Positions 1 through 11,749 of a stretch of DNA of 64,000 bases are shown in pieces. The DNA is from Guyanagaster necrorhizus (lineage: Eukaryota; Basidiomycota; Agaricomycetes; Agaricales; Physalacriaceae). A program made the position numbers and the translations under genes. The stretch lies in the NCBI RefSeq assembly GCF_019112545.1, contig NW_025064948.1, positions 62,584 to 126,583 on the forward strand. Direction: 5' to 3'. The first letter of the stretch is position 1. Each line of letters begins with the position of its first letter. The notes under the pieces were generated by a model, which did no database searches, was not told the DNA's origin, and worked only from the letters and a program-made list of their open reading frames with translations.

Positions 1-26
1 GGTCAATTGCTTAAAGGCAATTGACC
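1..26. repeat. perfect 10-bp inverted repeat
   Basis: The window opens with two perfect 10-base arms separated by 6 bases, able to form a hairpin. It lies 245 bases upstream of a tRNA gene and no function is visible. It may be cut off by the window edge. Confidence 0.6.
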
Positions 27-270
27 GTCGACTCAGGACAAAACTGTCTGTGCTTATATAAGGTTGACATCAGGTACTTGTGTCGTCCCGCAACAGTTAC
101 CTGGTGTCCTGAAATCGGTTGTTGGAGTGGAACTCGAGAAGGGAACATTGAGGAGACGAAGCCTAAGGATCAATCTATTCTAAACCCTGAAAGATGATAG
201 TCCTGGTAATGATGGTCTTTTGATAAGAATACTCACAATGTCATGGAATCATTAAACGGAATGTTGTGCT

Positions 271-344
271 GGGTCGATGGCGTAGTTGGTTATCGCATCT
301 GTCTTACACACAGAAGGTCCTCAGTTCGAGCCTGGGTCGACTCA
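271..344 (+). tRNA. tRNA-Val (anticodon UAC)
   Basis: This 74-nt cloverleaf has a 7-bp acceptor stem (GGGTCGA with TCGACTC, one G-T pair) and discriminator A. The anticodon stem is TCTGT/ACAGA with loop CTTACAC, giving anticodon UAC, which reads GUA. The T arm is CTCAG-TTCGAGC-CTGGG. The sequence GGTTCGA-like B box and D arm are intact, there is no intron, and a T10 pol III terminator follows 21 bases later. It is nearly identical to the tRNA-Val at 33133-33206. Expected to be functional. Confidence 0.93.
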
Positions 345-365
345 TTGTAGATTGTCTAACTGTTG

Positions 366-375
366 TTTTTTTTTT
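366..375 (+). terminator. pol III terminator of tRNA-Val(UAC)
   Basis: A run of ten T on the sense strand, 21 bases past the tRNA 3' end, followed directly by ten A. It fits the standard pol III stop signal. Confidence 0.8.
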
Positions 376-879
376 AAAAAAAAAACCAAGTCTTAATTTC
401 TCAAAGAATAGCTTACAACCATCCTTGATGTATGAACTATTATGAGAGATTTGACTGTTATGTCACATCTCAAATCAGCAATGCTTTCCAAGTACCATTG
501 TGCAACCTTCAATGGTATCTAAACACAGCACAGGGCTTAGAAACTCAAAACGTAACTCCTTATTCTCTCGTAGCTATTCCTCCTGGCCTTGAGAAGGTCG
601 GAATGCCTTCGAATTGCATGGCCCCAAAAAGGTTCGATCTATTTTAATTGCTTTGCCGAAATCCTGTAGTGCATTCCATCGTCTAATAATATATATACTT
701 GTCGCGCACGCCAGATTGCCAATCACACTGTAGCGGGCAGATGTTCGAATAAGCCGATGCTCGACTGTAAACAGGTAGATCTGTATGAACTAGTAGTAAT
801 ATCCCGCTCGTTTTTGAGATTGTCCAAAGTAAAGCAGATCGAATACATAGGTTAAAAACTATCTCGTTTCTTTCCTCAC
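376..879. other. intergenic, no recognised gene
   Basis: Contains one 71-codon plus-strand reading frame (432-647) with no recognisable motif. Otherwise this is AT-rich sequence forming the 3' flank of the minus-strand gene that ends at 880. Confidence 0.5.
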
Positions 880-3800
880 CTACTTCGTAAACTTGTTAAA
901 TAGCTTACTCCCACCTGCATCCAAATCAGCACCCTATTCCCCAAACCGAAAAGTAAATACTCACTTTGCATAAGCTGATCTCCCCGCTTCTTCCCCGCGA
1001 CTGCAGTCAGCGCAGAACCCAAGTACGACGAGGTGCTTGAATTCGCAGGTTGCCCTAAAAGCATTAATCAAAAGTTGTTAAACCCGAAAACGCTACTCAC
1101 CTGGAGGCGGAAGAGCGTTGTTATTGTAATACCCGGACCCCTGTTGAGGCTGGGGCTGGGGCTGTGAATAGATGTATCCACCAGGCGGAGGCTGATCAAA
1201 CTGCCCGGGAAAGGAAGACTGTCCAGGGTAGCCTTGTCCTTGTCCAGGGTACGATGGATACGACGGATAACTGAACTGCCCTTGGCCAGGATAATTCAGC
1301 TGACCGGGATAATTCGATTGTACCGGGAATGTGGGGCTCGAAGGTGACAGCTGAGGTTCTGGGTAGGCATATGTCGGCCGGTACAAATCTTGAGGCGGTG
1401 GTGGTGGAGGGAACATCACTGGAGGAGGTAGGGATCCAGGTGATGGGGGATACGAAGGTCCCATGGCCGAAGGGAACGATACGGGAGGAGACGGAGGTCT
1501 ATACGAGCCGGGAGATGGGGGTCTATACGAGCCTGGAGAAGGAGGTCTAGGAAGCGGTGGAGGTCGGCCAAAAGGCCGAGGAGGAGAACCTGGTGGGCGC
1601 GAAGGTCTCGAGTAACCTGGATAGGGAACCGATTCCGGTCTTGGTCCGAGTGGAGATGTGCCCCATTCCGGCGGAGACCATTGTGGGGAAGATTGCTGTT
1701 GCGGTCTTGAAGGCGGACGAGTTTGGTAATTGACACTAGGGGAAGGACGGACTGAAGCCGTGCTGGTTGGGCGGGTTTCAACTGCAGGTAGGGGTGGAGG
1801 TCTGGAAGATGAAGACTCAGCGCGAGAGACGGAGGCAGATGAAGGACGTTTGGCTATTAAGGGATGTACGGGTGGAGGTGTGACACTAAATGATGATTGA
1901 GATTGAAGGGGCCTTTGAGGTGGTCGGTTGGCAGAAGTTGACGCAGGATGGAGTGGGGGAGGTGACAAAGCAGGTCGAGCGGAAGATGTAACTGGAGGTG
2001 GAGAGGAAGATGAAATATCTTGACGGGCAAAGTCATTTGTGAGTGAGGATATGGTATCATTATATGTGGAAGACGTCGATATCGACTGGTGTGTTGAGGT
2101 AGCGTGCAAGGACCCCGAAGAACTAGTCATTGTATGAGGCACATTAGGTGATCCCGCGTACAACAACGACGAGCCTGACGGAAAAGATGAAGGTGATGGC
2201 CCCACGTATGACGAATGAGGGTAAGTATCTGCCGGTCGACCATACAAAACGTTGGAACTGCTGTTTAGCGCTCCAGTTTGGGCTGAGGCATGCGCTGGAA
2301 CCGTGACGTCCACCGGACGAGACGTAGAGCCTGACCCGGAGCCTGACGCTGACGGTCCAGCTTCGTCCACCTCCAACGAGTACGGAGGAGGGGGAAGTTC
2401 ATCCTTCTGCCCCTTTTGCGTGAACAACCATGCTTGGTAGGCCTGTCCTCCGTCTACTTCCTTTTTCTCAGGGTCTTCTTCATACTTCGGTCGGGTGGAC
2501 CAGTAGTCTTCGAGCTCCTTTACAGGAAAAGTCTCATGGATTAACCGTTCACTGCGTAACCCTTCAGCAGCAAAGCCACAGATTCGCATGTACCTATAAC
2601 GATGGTGTTTAGTCAACTGAAAGAAGTAGATGGTCACAGATTCTGACCAGTCTGGAGGTAGATCATAACCGTCTTCATCGAGGGCCATGAAGCGGTACTT
2701 GTCTGACTGAGGCAGCATGCTTTTTTTGCTCACAATTGGCATAAACGCTGTACCTTCGTCGTACCTGAAATCATCGATAATCAAACAGATAATGAAGAAC
2801 GAAGCCAGCCTGCTCACTCGTCCCACATGGCTCCGTATATCGTCCGAATACCGAGCCGTTTCGCGTGGAAAATTTGTTTCCAAAGGAACCTCCCTCCTTT
2901 CCGTTTCATGTCATTCCACGTCCATCTGCCTTCAGTGAGGTTGAAGCCCTGCGAAATATCAGTGAAATTTTGGATAGTAAAAGGTGAACAAGACTGACTG
3001 TACTGCCGGGAAGGACAACAGGTATGTAGTCAATCTTGCGACCGCCATTCTCAGAATGCCTTTTCAGCAAGTCCATATCACCCTTCATCTTGGTCTCAGC
3101 AAACCTTTCTATATCTTCGTCGCTTCGATATCGTCCAACCGTCCACGGAGATATCGCGTCAAATTCATTTAGCCAAACGTCCAGAAATCTAGGGTCCGGA
3201 TCGGCGTCGCTTTCGGAAGTACGCCAGTGTGTGGGCGTGCCAGCCATCAGATATGCACCACCAGGCGTAAGATTCCGTATTGAATTCGTTATAGCGCGTA
3301 GGAGGGCTGGGGTATGTCCCGCCTCGGCAAACCCGAATCCCCATAGTGCAATGACAGGTTTACCCTTCTCGTGGAGATAGTTTGGACTGTCGAGAACTCC
3401 TTTCTCTCGTACGAGATGGGTCCAATCTCGCTCTAGAATTCGTTGTATGCGATCTGGTGGCGCACCTGTTACATCATACCTGATGCGGGTCGTTTCAGTC
3501 AGCGTCAAAGACCGAAACCGTAAGAATGCACGCACATTATGGCAAAGACTCTGCCCTCTTCCTCTGCTGCGCGCATTACTGCATCTCCGACTTCATCACG
3601 TATACGCAGATTCCCGACCGCACCGCCTTCAATATCGACTTCTCCCGCAAATCGCTGTAGGAAGGCTCCATCTACGCCATGCTCCGCCATCCAGTGGAAA
3701 TGCCTATGGAAGATGAGAAATGAACACATACAAGGAGCATATAGTGCACCTCTTGACAGTTTTCGGATGTCTTGAAGAAAATAGAAACGCCTGTTCTCCT

Positions 3801-4196
3801 GACTGGAACTTGAGCCCTGGCGCTGGGAATAACTCTGAGGGTGAATAGGTTGAAACATCGGGCCAGACATCGATATTGGGTTTTCCGCCGTCAGTGATTG
3901 GGTAGTTGAACCAATGAAGCCAGCCGTGGTGGCCTAGCGGACGAAGGGTAGGGAATAATGTCGAAGACTGGACATTAATGCTTACCTTCGCCGACCGGCT
4001 CACCGTCCCCACCACAAGTAAACCTATTCTTCCTCACTGAGCAATCATTATCTTCGTATGTGAAAGGCGGCGCGCTCACCACCCTTGATATCCGACGAGA
4101 AACTTGTCTTGGATTGTCCCGGGATTTGCTCTCGAGATAGATGAGTATACGACCGCTCGATGAGGTCCGCGACTTACTTTTGTATTCGCCTTTCAT
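880..4196 (-). CDS. GH99/GH71-like glycoside hydrolase domain protein with proline-rich tail
   Basis: Reconstructed from 11 exons (4178-4196, 4080-4128, 3986-4023, 3750-3933, 3536-3703, 2999-3479, 2818-2948, 2648-2764, 1101-2593, 965-1054, 880-914), all with GT-AG introns of 46-56 nt, giving 934 residues. Residues 1-420 look like the fungal GH99-like (xylosidase/arabinosidase-annotated) family: LVGYQGWFTC near residue 20, GHHGWLHWFNYP near 35, then HFHWMAEHGVDGAFLQRF, AMWDEYDEGTAF and DGYDLPPDW. These are remembered family patterns. The first exon encodes only six codons and there is no signal peptide, so a cytosolic protein is likely. From about residue 430 the protein is a low-complexity tail rich in Pro, Ser, Tyr, Gly and Gln, opening with a PPPPY motif near residue 465, a classic WW-domain ligand. 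Enzyme activity is not shown; catalytic residues were not assigned. Confidence 0.85.
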
Positions 4197-4445
4197 AGTG
4201 CATCGTGGCGGGATGTTGAAAGTGGTGAAAGTGATGAAAGCGGTGAGAGATGATTGTGGCGGTCCGTTTGTGATCTTTACCAGTTGAAGCTATTCAAGTG
4301 CAGTATCGGTCACGTTCAGTATGTTTCATCGATAAAGATCTGTCTCTTAGAATAATCTTCGTGAACGACGAAGCGACGCTGCTGGTCAAGCACCGTGTTA
4401 AGAAATTGCAACGATGGGACTTTATTATCATGGTAGAGGATCAAA

Positions 4446-6092
4446 CTATTCGCCACCATAGGACGCTAACTGTGCAACCCGGAACACAGCCACTGGCGCA
4501 CCTACAGTTTGTTCCAATGCTACGACAGAATACAGTGCTATACAAATGCTCGAAAATTGGAAGCCGCGAGTAGTCTGGCAGCCATTATTTTTTCCAAAGA
4601 AAATATTCATCGTGGTACGATCTACGACGCCGGTCATCTTCTTGACATTAGGGGGGAAGGGTCCCTTCGAATCTACGGTCGGACGCAACGACGAAATGGT
4701 CTAGTCTCATTCCAGTCCGGAGACCCATGCCACAGTGAATTTTTTGTGCCCTGCTTCGATGCGCGGCGCATTGAGGCTCCCTTCCATTCTCTTACCCACG
4801 AGGAGCAACCGGCCAGCGTTGATCAAAGGGAACCTCAAAGCCCAATGCCAACCTCCCGCACCGAGAGTGTTTTTCCATCGAAAACGCCCTCTATTTCCGA
4901 GTCGGCAGCACTTGTTCATCATGTCATGCGGTTTACTTTCGAGTTGTTCGAGGGAATTATCGATCGGCCCGCTCAGGTCAATGAGACTATGCACTTGCGG
5001 GCACGAAGCATCCATGGGCAAAAAATCGTGCGGCTGACTGGTAAACTCGCGTCTTTGAAAGCCTTTATCCTGAAGAAGAGCCAGGTCCCATCAAATTCTT
5101 CAACCTCCTGCCAGGACAGAGGTCCACAATTGTTCGGTGTTTTCGGAGGTACATGTTCCCTTGGGTCCATAATGTTTTTGAGAAAGATCAAGGGGAAGGT
5201 GATGTGATAATCTTCGCCCATGAGATAGTTCCGCAAAGCACGCAGCACCACTTGGCCATCACACCCCAGGTCAGAGGAGGTCTGGGAATCTTGAGCTCGA
5301 CAGTCCAGCCTTGTGTCGAGCATAACGGGAGTGTTAGTGAGAACCCAACATCAAATCTTTCGTGCACGTCATTAGGCTCAAGTATCTCCATTGGGAATAA
5401 AAACTTCGCACTCACTGATGTCGGCATCATCACTCGCGATCCAAGTCGGAAGGAGATGATGAATCCGTAATACATGCATGAAGGTCCCTGAGGATTGAGC
5501 TTGTAGAAAGAGACGAGTCTTTGACAACTTCTCGAATCTGTTCCCGGTTGATTGACCAGTCCAGAAACTGACAACCTGGGGGAATAATAGGCTGTGATCC
5601 TTGGAGGCACGATAGCACATGCAGAAGAGCAGTGAATAACTTGGGGATGCCCTCAATGTCCATCAAGGTTCCCCGTATGCCTTTGGAAATATCCGTCATC
5701 GGGAATGGAGAAGACTGTTTTATCTCATTAAGATAGACTTAAAATGGAAGAGTATAGACTCTTACTAGAACCATGTCCGATCTGCATCGATAAAAAGTCA
5801 TTTAGCCCTTGACAGTATTCGAGTGATTAAGTCAGGGTCGATGACCAAAACAATGCCACGGCCACCCTTTCGACGACGATAGACAGCAGAAGGGGGTCGA
5901 CGAATCTGTCTGGCGTCGTCAACTTTGTCTGCTTCAATGTGTCATTCAAATTCAAAACGAAAATCTTGTAGTAACTTTATGTGGTCATTTAACACTGATT
6001 CCACAGTATCGTCGGATGACGCTGTGAATTGAATATAAGCCTGCAAGCCAACGTACGGCTGGACGGAGGCACTGTGTACATACGAGAGTCAT
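4446..6092 (-). CDS. unrecognised minus-strand coding locus (exons uncertain)
   Basis: Several minus-strand blocks have coding character but were not joined with confidence. A plausible start is ATG at 6092, a 9-nt first exon, a 43-nt GT-AG intron (6041-6083), and an exon beginning AYIQFTASSDDTVESVLNDH. A later block starts near 5699 (MTDISKGIRGTLMDIEGIPK), preceded by a good intron ending in AAACAG. Further blocks cover 5610-5188, 5323-4973 and 5021-4707. The protein family was not recognised. It could be one gene, two genes, or a decayed one. The 232-codon plus-strand frame at 4509-5207 is taken as its shadow. Confidence 0.3.
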
Positions 6093-6690
6093 AGTTTCGA
6101 CTGGTCGGCTGCATGTTGATATTCAACAAAGGAACATGACGAATGCGACAATGGCGAGGTCGTCTAGGATTTGGCATTGAATTCAAAGTGCCATGTGTGT
6201 TTCCACGATACATTCTTGTCCGTAATTTAGGTATACAGGTACGAGGACCCAGTCACCCAATCAATGATGTTCATCTGATACAACATTTATTTAAGTAGGC
6301 ATCAAAGGACGAAAAAAATGGACGCACATAAAAGTTCTCTTCTACCGCTTATCAGGACTCTACGGCACCTTCTCTCACTGCTTCGGCCTTGCAGGACAGC
6401 GCCGTGTATCTGCCGAATGGAAATGTCTGCACAACAATATATCCCACCGCAGGACCGCGACGGTGCTCGTGAGGGATCCATGACGACGATACTACCCTAG
6501 CTTCATCATTTTCCTGCACTCTACGGCAGCAGAGTTCTATTGTTGCATGGCGACGAAGCCACCATAAAGACGGTGGTTGCAGTGAGAGAGGCGACAATCC
6601 TGGGAATAACCGCGGCATGATCCTTTACCAGTTGCCAGGTCAGCTTGCTCATCGATATCCTTCAGATCCTCCTGATGTCAACGATGCAGC
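6093..6690. other. intergenic upstream of P-loop kinase gene
   Basis: Shared 5' flank of the divergent minus-strand locus and the plus-strand kinase gene. A plus-strand stretch (6380-6680) reads partly like coding sequence but has stops in every frame and no recognised motif. Nothing was assigned. Confidence 0.4.
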
Positions 6691-7497
6691 ATGGATCAGG
6701 CAGCGATGATGCTAGCTCAGCACCTTGTCGATAAATTGCAACAGTGAGTACTCGCTGTGGCAGAGAAGATCACTGTCGTCGACGCCGTACAGGACACCGA
6801 CCAATGACCGACTCCTGGTGGGCATCTGTGGAATCCCAGCATCGGGGAAGTCTGTATTTTCGGACCTCCTAGAACAACACACGAACGAGCTACTGGAGAA
6901 ATCAGGACAACAATCTCGCGCAGTGCTCGTCGGTCTCGATGGATGGCATCTCACTCGGGCTCAGCTGGACCAATTTCCTGACCCCAAATTGGCGCATTCC
7001 AGACGTGGGATTCATTGGACATTCGACGGCCCGGCTTACCTTACATTCGTGAAGAGTCTTCGCGCGCCGTTGGATGCGTCGCCCATCATCACTGCCCCAT
7101 CTTTCGACCATGCAGTCAAGGATCCGACTCCAGACGCAGTCACTATTCGACCTCACCACCGTATCGTCATCATCGAAGGGCTGTATACCTGCTTAGCTGT
7201 TGATCATTGGGCAGAGGCTGGTCGTTTGCTAGACGAACGCTGCTACCTTCGTTTGGACATTGAGGAGGCAAGGGAGAGGCTGGTGAAGCGTCACGTATTA
7301 ACGGGGATCACCCAGACATTGGATGATGCCCACATTCGTGCAGAGCAGAATGATATGCCCAGTACGTGGTCCATCTCCTGGTATTTCATACTTCAATTGA
7401 CTATAGACACGTAGACGGTGCCTTCATTATTGATAACATGTTAGAGCCCACGAGAATCATCGACAGCATTGAAGACCCTACCTTCAAGCTCGCTTGA
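6691..7497 (+). CDS. Yfh7/uridine kinase-like P-loop NTPase
   Basis: Three exons (6691-6743, 6793-7361, 7415-7497) with 49- and 53-nt GT-AG introns encode 234 residues. A Walker A loop GIPASGKS lies at residues 31-38. Conserved family blocks follow: GLDGWHLTRAQLDQFPDP, HWTFDGPAYL, IIEGLYT, and RLVKRHVLTGIT. The second intron was set to end at ACGTAG because this restores NDMPNGAFII, the usual family join. The family phosphorylates small metabolites (uridine, pantothenate, nicotinamide riboside and relatives); the substrate of fungal Yfh7-type members is not established. The start at 6691 gives a short N-terminal helix before the P-loop, as in homologues. No targeting peptide is evident. Confidence 0.9.
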
Positions 7498-8283
7498 AAT
7501 GACAAAGGGTTGTTGTAGGAGCGCAAGAAATCTGTAACAACGCTGTAATACGACCTTGTAAGAATATACGAGTAATATCTTTGCCTCTAGGACATTAGCC
7601 TCATTATTATAGGACAGTATCTGTGTTCGGCTCCTGTTTCTGTGCAGACCCGAGAAAGCAAACCTAGACACTTGTGTGCTAAATTTTATTACCGTGCTAC
7701 TAACTGACATTCCCATGGTAGGACCTGTGAAACAGTTCAAGATTTTTTCATTGTGAATACATTCGTATGACAATTGGAACCGTTTAATTTCAAGATACTA
7801 TCTAACATCACCTTTGTCCGGGCTCGTCTGTCGAACAGGATGACAAGAGAACCATACCGAATCCGGTGAAAGACGCCTTTGTCTTTTTACCACTTTGCTA
7901 CATCTGCCCAGTGGCTCACCCTCTTTCGACACACTATGCTAATATGAATTGTTGTTTATCACTGCTTCCCAGATAATGAGAAAGGGGGATCCATCACCAG
8001 ACTGCCAGTGCGCGAAATAAGAATGCTACTAAGGGATGCGTTGTACATCCTCGGACCTGGTTGCCTTGGAACGAATCACGAAACGTTCTTCTCTGCCGTT
8101 AAGCTTCGACGGATTCAAATTACAAGACACGCTCTGTCTTCCGCTTCGATCCTCGCTGCTACGGCTCCGCCTATATTAACCTTGCGTCGAACGGTTTGTT
8201 CCCCCAATTTTCTTTGAATCGACTGCTTACTATACTACCTGTGAGTCGAGGACAGCTGTTATATACTAGGCTAGGCTTAAACT
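7498..8283. other. intergenic, no recognised gene
   Basis: Separates the kinase gene from the next plus-strand gene. Short frames on both strands lack motifs. No repeat or RNA gene was seen. Confidence 0.5.
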
Positions 8284-9214
8284 ATGCCCTCCAGAAAAAG
8301 GGACGTGCCGCCGCGACGAACAAAAAACTTCCTCCAAGAAGGTCGCTCCGGCGAAGAATGTCGAGAGGAAGCGACCACGATCTCCTAGCTTGTCCTCATC
8401 GGAAACTCCGGACTCGGAGGATGTCAAACGCGCGAAAACTACCGAAACAACAGGTAGTGGCAAGGTGTGTACTTGGCGCCGGTTGTAAAATTTCAGTCCT
8501 TATGTTGATTTTGGAATAGTCTGTAGATCCAGAAACTCGAGTGCGTCGACATCATTTCCATGTATTGCAAGCATTGATCATTGCCTTTTACAGGATGCCT
8601 AGGAGAAAGTTACTGACGGACCCATCTTTTCTGGCAAATTCGACCTTTACGCCATGGTCCTGTCTTTTCTGTCCAAACTTTATCTCCCTGCCAACTCTCA
8701 TCGACACCACAATACGAAGAACTTTACGAGACAAACTTCACCTACCAGGCAAAGTCGGATTTCAGTGCCCAGATCGCTCTTCCCGACACGCCTTACACGG
8801 AGGAGGGCGTAGCAGGTTCCTCGGCCCTCTGTGATCCTATGGAATGCCTGCCATACGACTTATTTCTCAAGGACATCAAGGCAGTAGACGGGCTTTCTTA
8901 TACGGAGCACCAGGAGTCGTTCTTCAGAGCGTCTGACTCCGAGCGGTCCTGCAGTTACCGCGAATACCGGTATCATCAATGGTGGCTGGGGAATTCAGTC
9001 CGCTCGTGGAAAGTTCATGATGGAATGCGTCTGGACAAAGGCGAATCCTGATGGATCTTTGATTGAACTTTTCGAAGGTTTGCAGATCTTCTATAGCAAC
9101 TCGTACAAGCGTAAGGGTCGTGGGAGTGGCGACGATACTGAATTCGCCTTTTGGGCGGTTCGTGCAAGGAAGGACACCGATGGAAAAGAAATTGGTCTGA
9201 ACCTTGGTGGCTGA
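8284..9214 (+). pseudogene. unrecognised basic/acidic protein gene with broken frame
   Basis: Coding character is clear but no single frame can be spliced through. Exon 1 (8284-8464) starts in one frame and becomes a Lys/Arg-rich, then Ser-rich segment (KNVERKRPRSPSLSSSETPD) only after a one-base change near the A6 run at 8322-8327. Exon 2 is 8520-8540 and exon 3 starts at 8603 (GKFDLYAMVLSFLSKLYLPA). The frame then shifts between about 8690 and 8705 and shifts back near 8945, after which it runs to the stop at 9212-9214 (NGGWGIQSARGKFMME, EFAFWAVRARKD). No GT donor lies between the first two exon-3 segments, so an intron is unlikely to explain the shift. Function unknown; the N-terminus suggests a nuclear protein. 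Confidence 0.5.
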
Positions 9215-9640
9215 CAATCAAGTTTACCAGGCGCGTCCCTGATTTTCATTTACATAATAGATTGCACGTTTGTTGTCAATACATAATTTTGTACCGAATT
9301 TGGTCAGAATCTTACCCAGCACGTCTTTTGACGACGCGAAACGCGACCCTGAATCAGAAAACCCAGTTTGTAAAGTCTTGTGATCTCCAAACAGGAGTCT
9401 CCCCTTGAAGGGTTTGCTCTTGGGTTGCGACGGAATCATCGCATATCTGCACACTGCACGATCATTTATACAGTACACCGACGAGAATGCATCGATATCA
9501 CTACAAACACTATATCTATACACATTACGAGCATTCAGTGGCTACAGTGGATCCATGTAACAAAGTCCATCCAGATTGCATACAATTCATCCAACTCGTA
9601 GTAAATCCGAGAAAAATTGAAAAAGAAAATTGACGTACCA
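9215..9640. other. convergent intergenic region
   Basis: Lies between the 3' ends of a plus-strand and a minus-strand gene. No open frame with recognisable content, repeat or RNA gene was seen. Confidence 0.6.
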
Positions 9641-10840
9641 TCAGATCCCGAATACTCCATCGACCAACGCTTCTTTCCAGATGATCAGTTTCTCTTCGCT
9701 GATATCACTAAGACCGTTCTTCGTCTGAACGGCCACACTTGGCACGATGGAGAAGCTCTTAATGCGTTTGGTCTTTATCAACCATGCATAAGCCTGGTCA
9801 ATCGCTCGCGAATAAGCAAATGGTGGATATGTAAGGTGGAGTAACAGGCGTCGGGCACCAACTGGAGAAACAGCATAGGCATGAGTGCATTTCGGTTTTT
9901 TTGACGGATGCAGTTGGCTCTCGTCAGAAGACGCAGGGGGTGTTAGTGCGGGATAATAAATTTCATTGCCCCAGCAATGTCCTGTAAATATGTGAGAATA
10001 GAATAGGCCAAAAGGGGGAGATTGAGATCGACCTAAATATACCATATCCCAATCGTCTGGTAGGTATGTCCACACACGAGCGAGACGACTTCTAATATCC
10101 TTTTCTAGGTCGACATCATCCTCCAAGATCACACCGAAGGTATCCTTCTCCAACTCAGCGATTTCCTTGATGACGGAGAGATGAGATTCCCAGCATGCGA
10201 CTCGCGGAGCGTTGAGTATTTTTTGCTCCGGGAGATCCGCATCGTACGGCAAGATGGTGAAATCGGCAGCTGCGCAAGTTAGAGGCGAGCGGGATGTGTG
10301 TTTCCCAGCGGGAGAAGGTGAAGTCCAAAATAGCGCTTCGGCGGCAGCAAGAGATACGTTGCTTTTCGCAAGAGCATCGACGTTGCTTGGCCATTGGAAG
10401 GGTAACCGGATTCGTTCTGAAATAGTATCGATGCTAAGATTGGCTGCTCGGTTGCGGATAGAGTGTACTTGGTCGAGAATGGTACTTATCCGCTCCTCTT
10501 TTACATCTACGGCATCCCAATACGTCCACTTCAGGTTCAGAAACGACCGCAGATGCTCCATCTGTGCTTGGCGATCGTGACGACGTGGAAGAGAGATGAC
10601 AAAAATCTTGGATTCGTCCAGGACATCCTTGGGTTGAGATATATGGATGGCTTGGCTAAGGGTAGCTGATTCGTAAGGCGTTTCCAGGAATGTCCAAAAC
10701 CAGAAAAATATAAGAGACATGGATATCGTTATCAAGGAAAAGGTCCGTAACGTCGGAGACCGACCGTATGGCCCTTGAGCTGCGAGCATTGCCTCATTGC
10801 CTGAGATGGCCGAGTACATGAAGCCCCTGCTGAGACTCAT
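9641..10840 (-). CDS. glycosyltransferase family 25 protein, type II membrane
   Basis: Two exons (9982-10032 is a 51-nt intron) encode 382 residues. The intron is a multiple of three without stops, so the genomic frame looks continuous; removing it restores DMVYLGHCWGNE, the normal GT25 sequence. A short cytoplasmic N-terminus precedes one hydrophobic segment at about residues 32-52, giving type II topology as for Golgi enzymes. FVISLPRRHDRQ (about 80-91) is the family's N-terminal donor-binding motif, and GVILEDDVDL (about 236-245) holds the acidic EDD cluster that coordinates metal and nucleotide sugar. HAYAVSPVGARRLL follows. GT25 enzymes transfer galactose or glucose to protein or lipopolysaccharide; the substrate here is unknown. 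Confidence 0.92.
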   Translation of the reverse strand: MSLSRGFMYSAISGNEAMLAAQGPYGRSPTLRTFSLITISMSLIFFWFWTFLETPYESATLSQAIHISQPKDVLDESKIFVISLPRRHDRQAQMEHLRSFLNLKWTYWDAVDVKEERISTILDQVHSIRNRAANLSIDTISERIRLPFQWPSNVDALAKSNVSLAAAEALFWTSPSPAGKHTSRSPLTCAAADFTILPYDADLPEQKILNAPRVACWESHLSVIKEIAELEKDTFGVILEDDVDLEKDIRSRLARVWTYLPDDWDMVYLGRSQSPPFGLFYSHIFTGHCWGNEIYYPALTPPASSDESQLHPSKKPKCTHAYAVSPVGARRLLLHLTYPPFAYSRAIDQAYAWLIKTKRIKSFSIVPSVAVQTKNGLSDISEEKLIIWKEALVDGVFGI

Positions 10841-10930
10841 GGTGGTGGTAAGGATCAGAGTTACGTACTCGTGGAAGTACTGGAGATGACCTTGTTTGGC
10901 AAGAGCCTGACGAAGGGCATATAAATACTA

Positions 10931-11040
10931 CACGTGACCGTGTTCAGGCCTTCTGGACTGGAAACGTCGATTTATAATTTCTTTGAGCTGTCTGTGATAT
11001 AGCGTTAAAATCACGATAATTAAGGTATACTTAACTAAAA
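10931..11040 (+). repeat. diverged direct repeat, copy 1
   Basis: About 110 bases, roughly 70% similar by eye to 12996-13115. Shared blocks include TTCTGGACT, GGACTGGAAAC and GTGATATAGC followed by AAAATCACGA. This copy lies in the 5' flank of the GT25 gene. It may be a remnant of a small mobile element or a duplicated promoter segment. Confidence 0.6.
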
Positions 11041-11749
11041 CCTTGCGGAGCCAATACAACGCAGGAGAAGGATGTAAGTCGTTCGTTTAGGGATTTTGGG
11101 CGCTTCATTTTGCTAATTTGTTCCAGGTTTGGATCTCCCGAAATTCTTAAGTCAAACCATATGGCGTCAAACTCATGCAAGGTCGTCAAGGCCTCGATTC
11201 ACCCTAAACTCGGTGCCCAGATTTTTGGCGCCCAAGGCCTGCGGAGAGACGAAGAGAGACAAGTGTGATATAACGATGGCATAACGTTAAGTAGGCGATC
11301 ACTTTGAGAAGGATGCATACCGGGTAAATATGACACAAGACAGCCCCAGCAAAAAGCCGGACGAAATTTCCTTGCACCGTCGGGCCGACGTATAAACAGA
11401 GGCATAGGACTCGGTGATACACGCGAATGCGATGGCCCTCACCCCACTAGTCAGAAGGGGGGACAATAAATATTGACTCCGAGCGAAAGTAGTGCCTTGT
11501 GGCGGGCGACAACTTCGAGAATCTGTGCTGGGTATCATTAACCTTTTTTGGTTCGAGTACTCAGTCCTATGATGTTAGCACCTTCGAAAATGATATGCCG
11601 ATCCCTTTTCAATGGCATCAAGTCAATTTGGAATCGCTTTCGCGTCATCTTTTCGAACACTCGGACAATATATGATTCATCTCCTGGCAGAACATCTGAA
11701 CTTGACCGGAATTACAACACAATGATGCCGTCGGTGTAGTAATCCCACT
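11041..11749. other. intergenic, hydrophobic frames only
   Basis: Minus-strand frames at 11199-11538 encode hydrophobic stretches but have no convincing start, intron or family pattern. Treated as non-coding or decayed. Confidence 0.4.

Noticed and set aside
4509..5207. 232-codon plus-strand frame as a gene
   Set aside because: It overlaps better minus-strand coding blocks, contains no motif, and its length is explained by opposite-strand composition.
8541..8593. Acceptor TTTTACAG as the end of the second intron of the gene at 8284
   Set aside because: It puts a TAG in frame at once; the acceptor CCTAG at 8602 keeps the reading frame.
9982..10032. Uninterrupted 399-residue reading of the GT25 gene
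   Set aside because: The 17 extra residues disrupt the conserved DMVYLG-HCW join and coincide exactly with a GT-AG intron.
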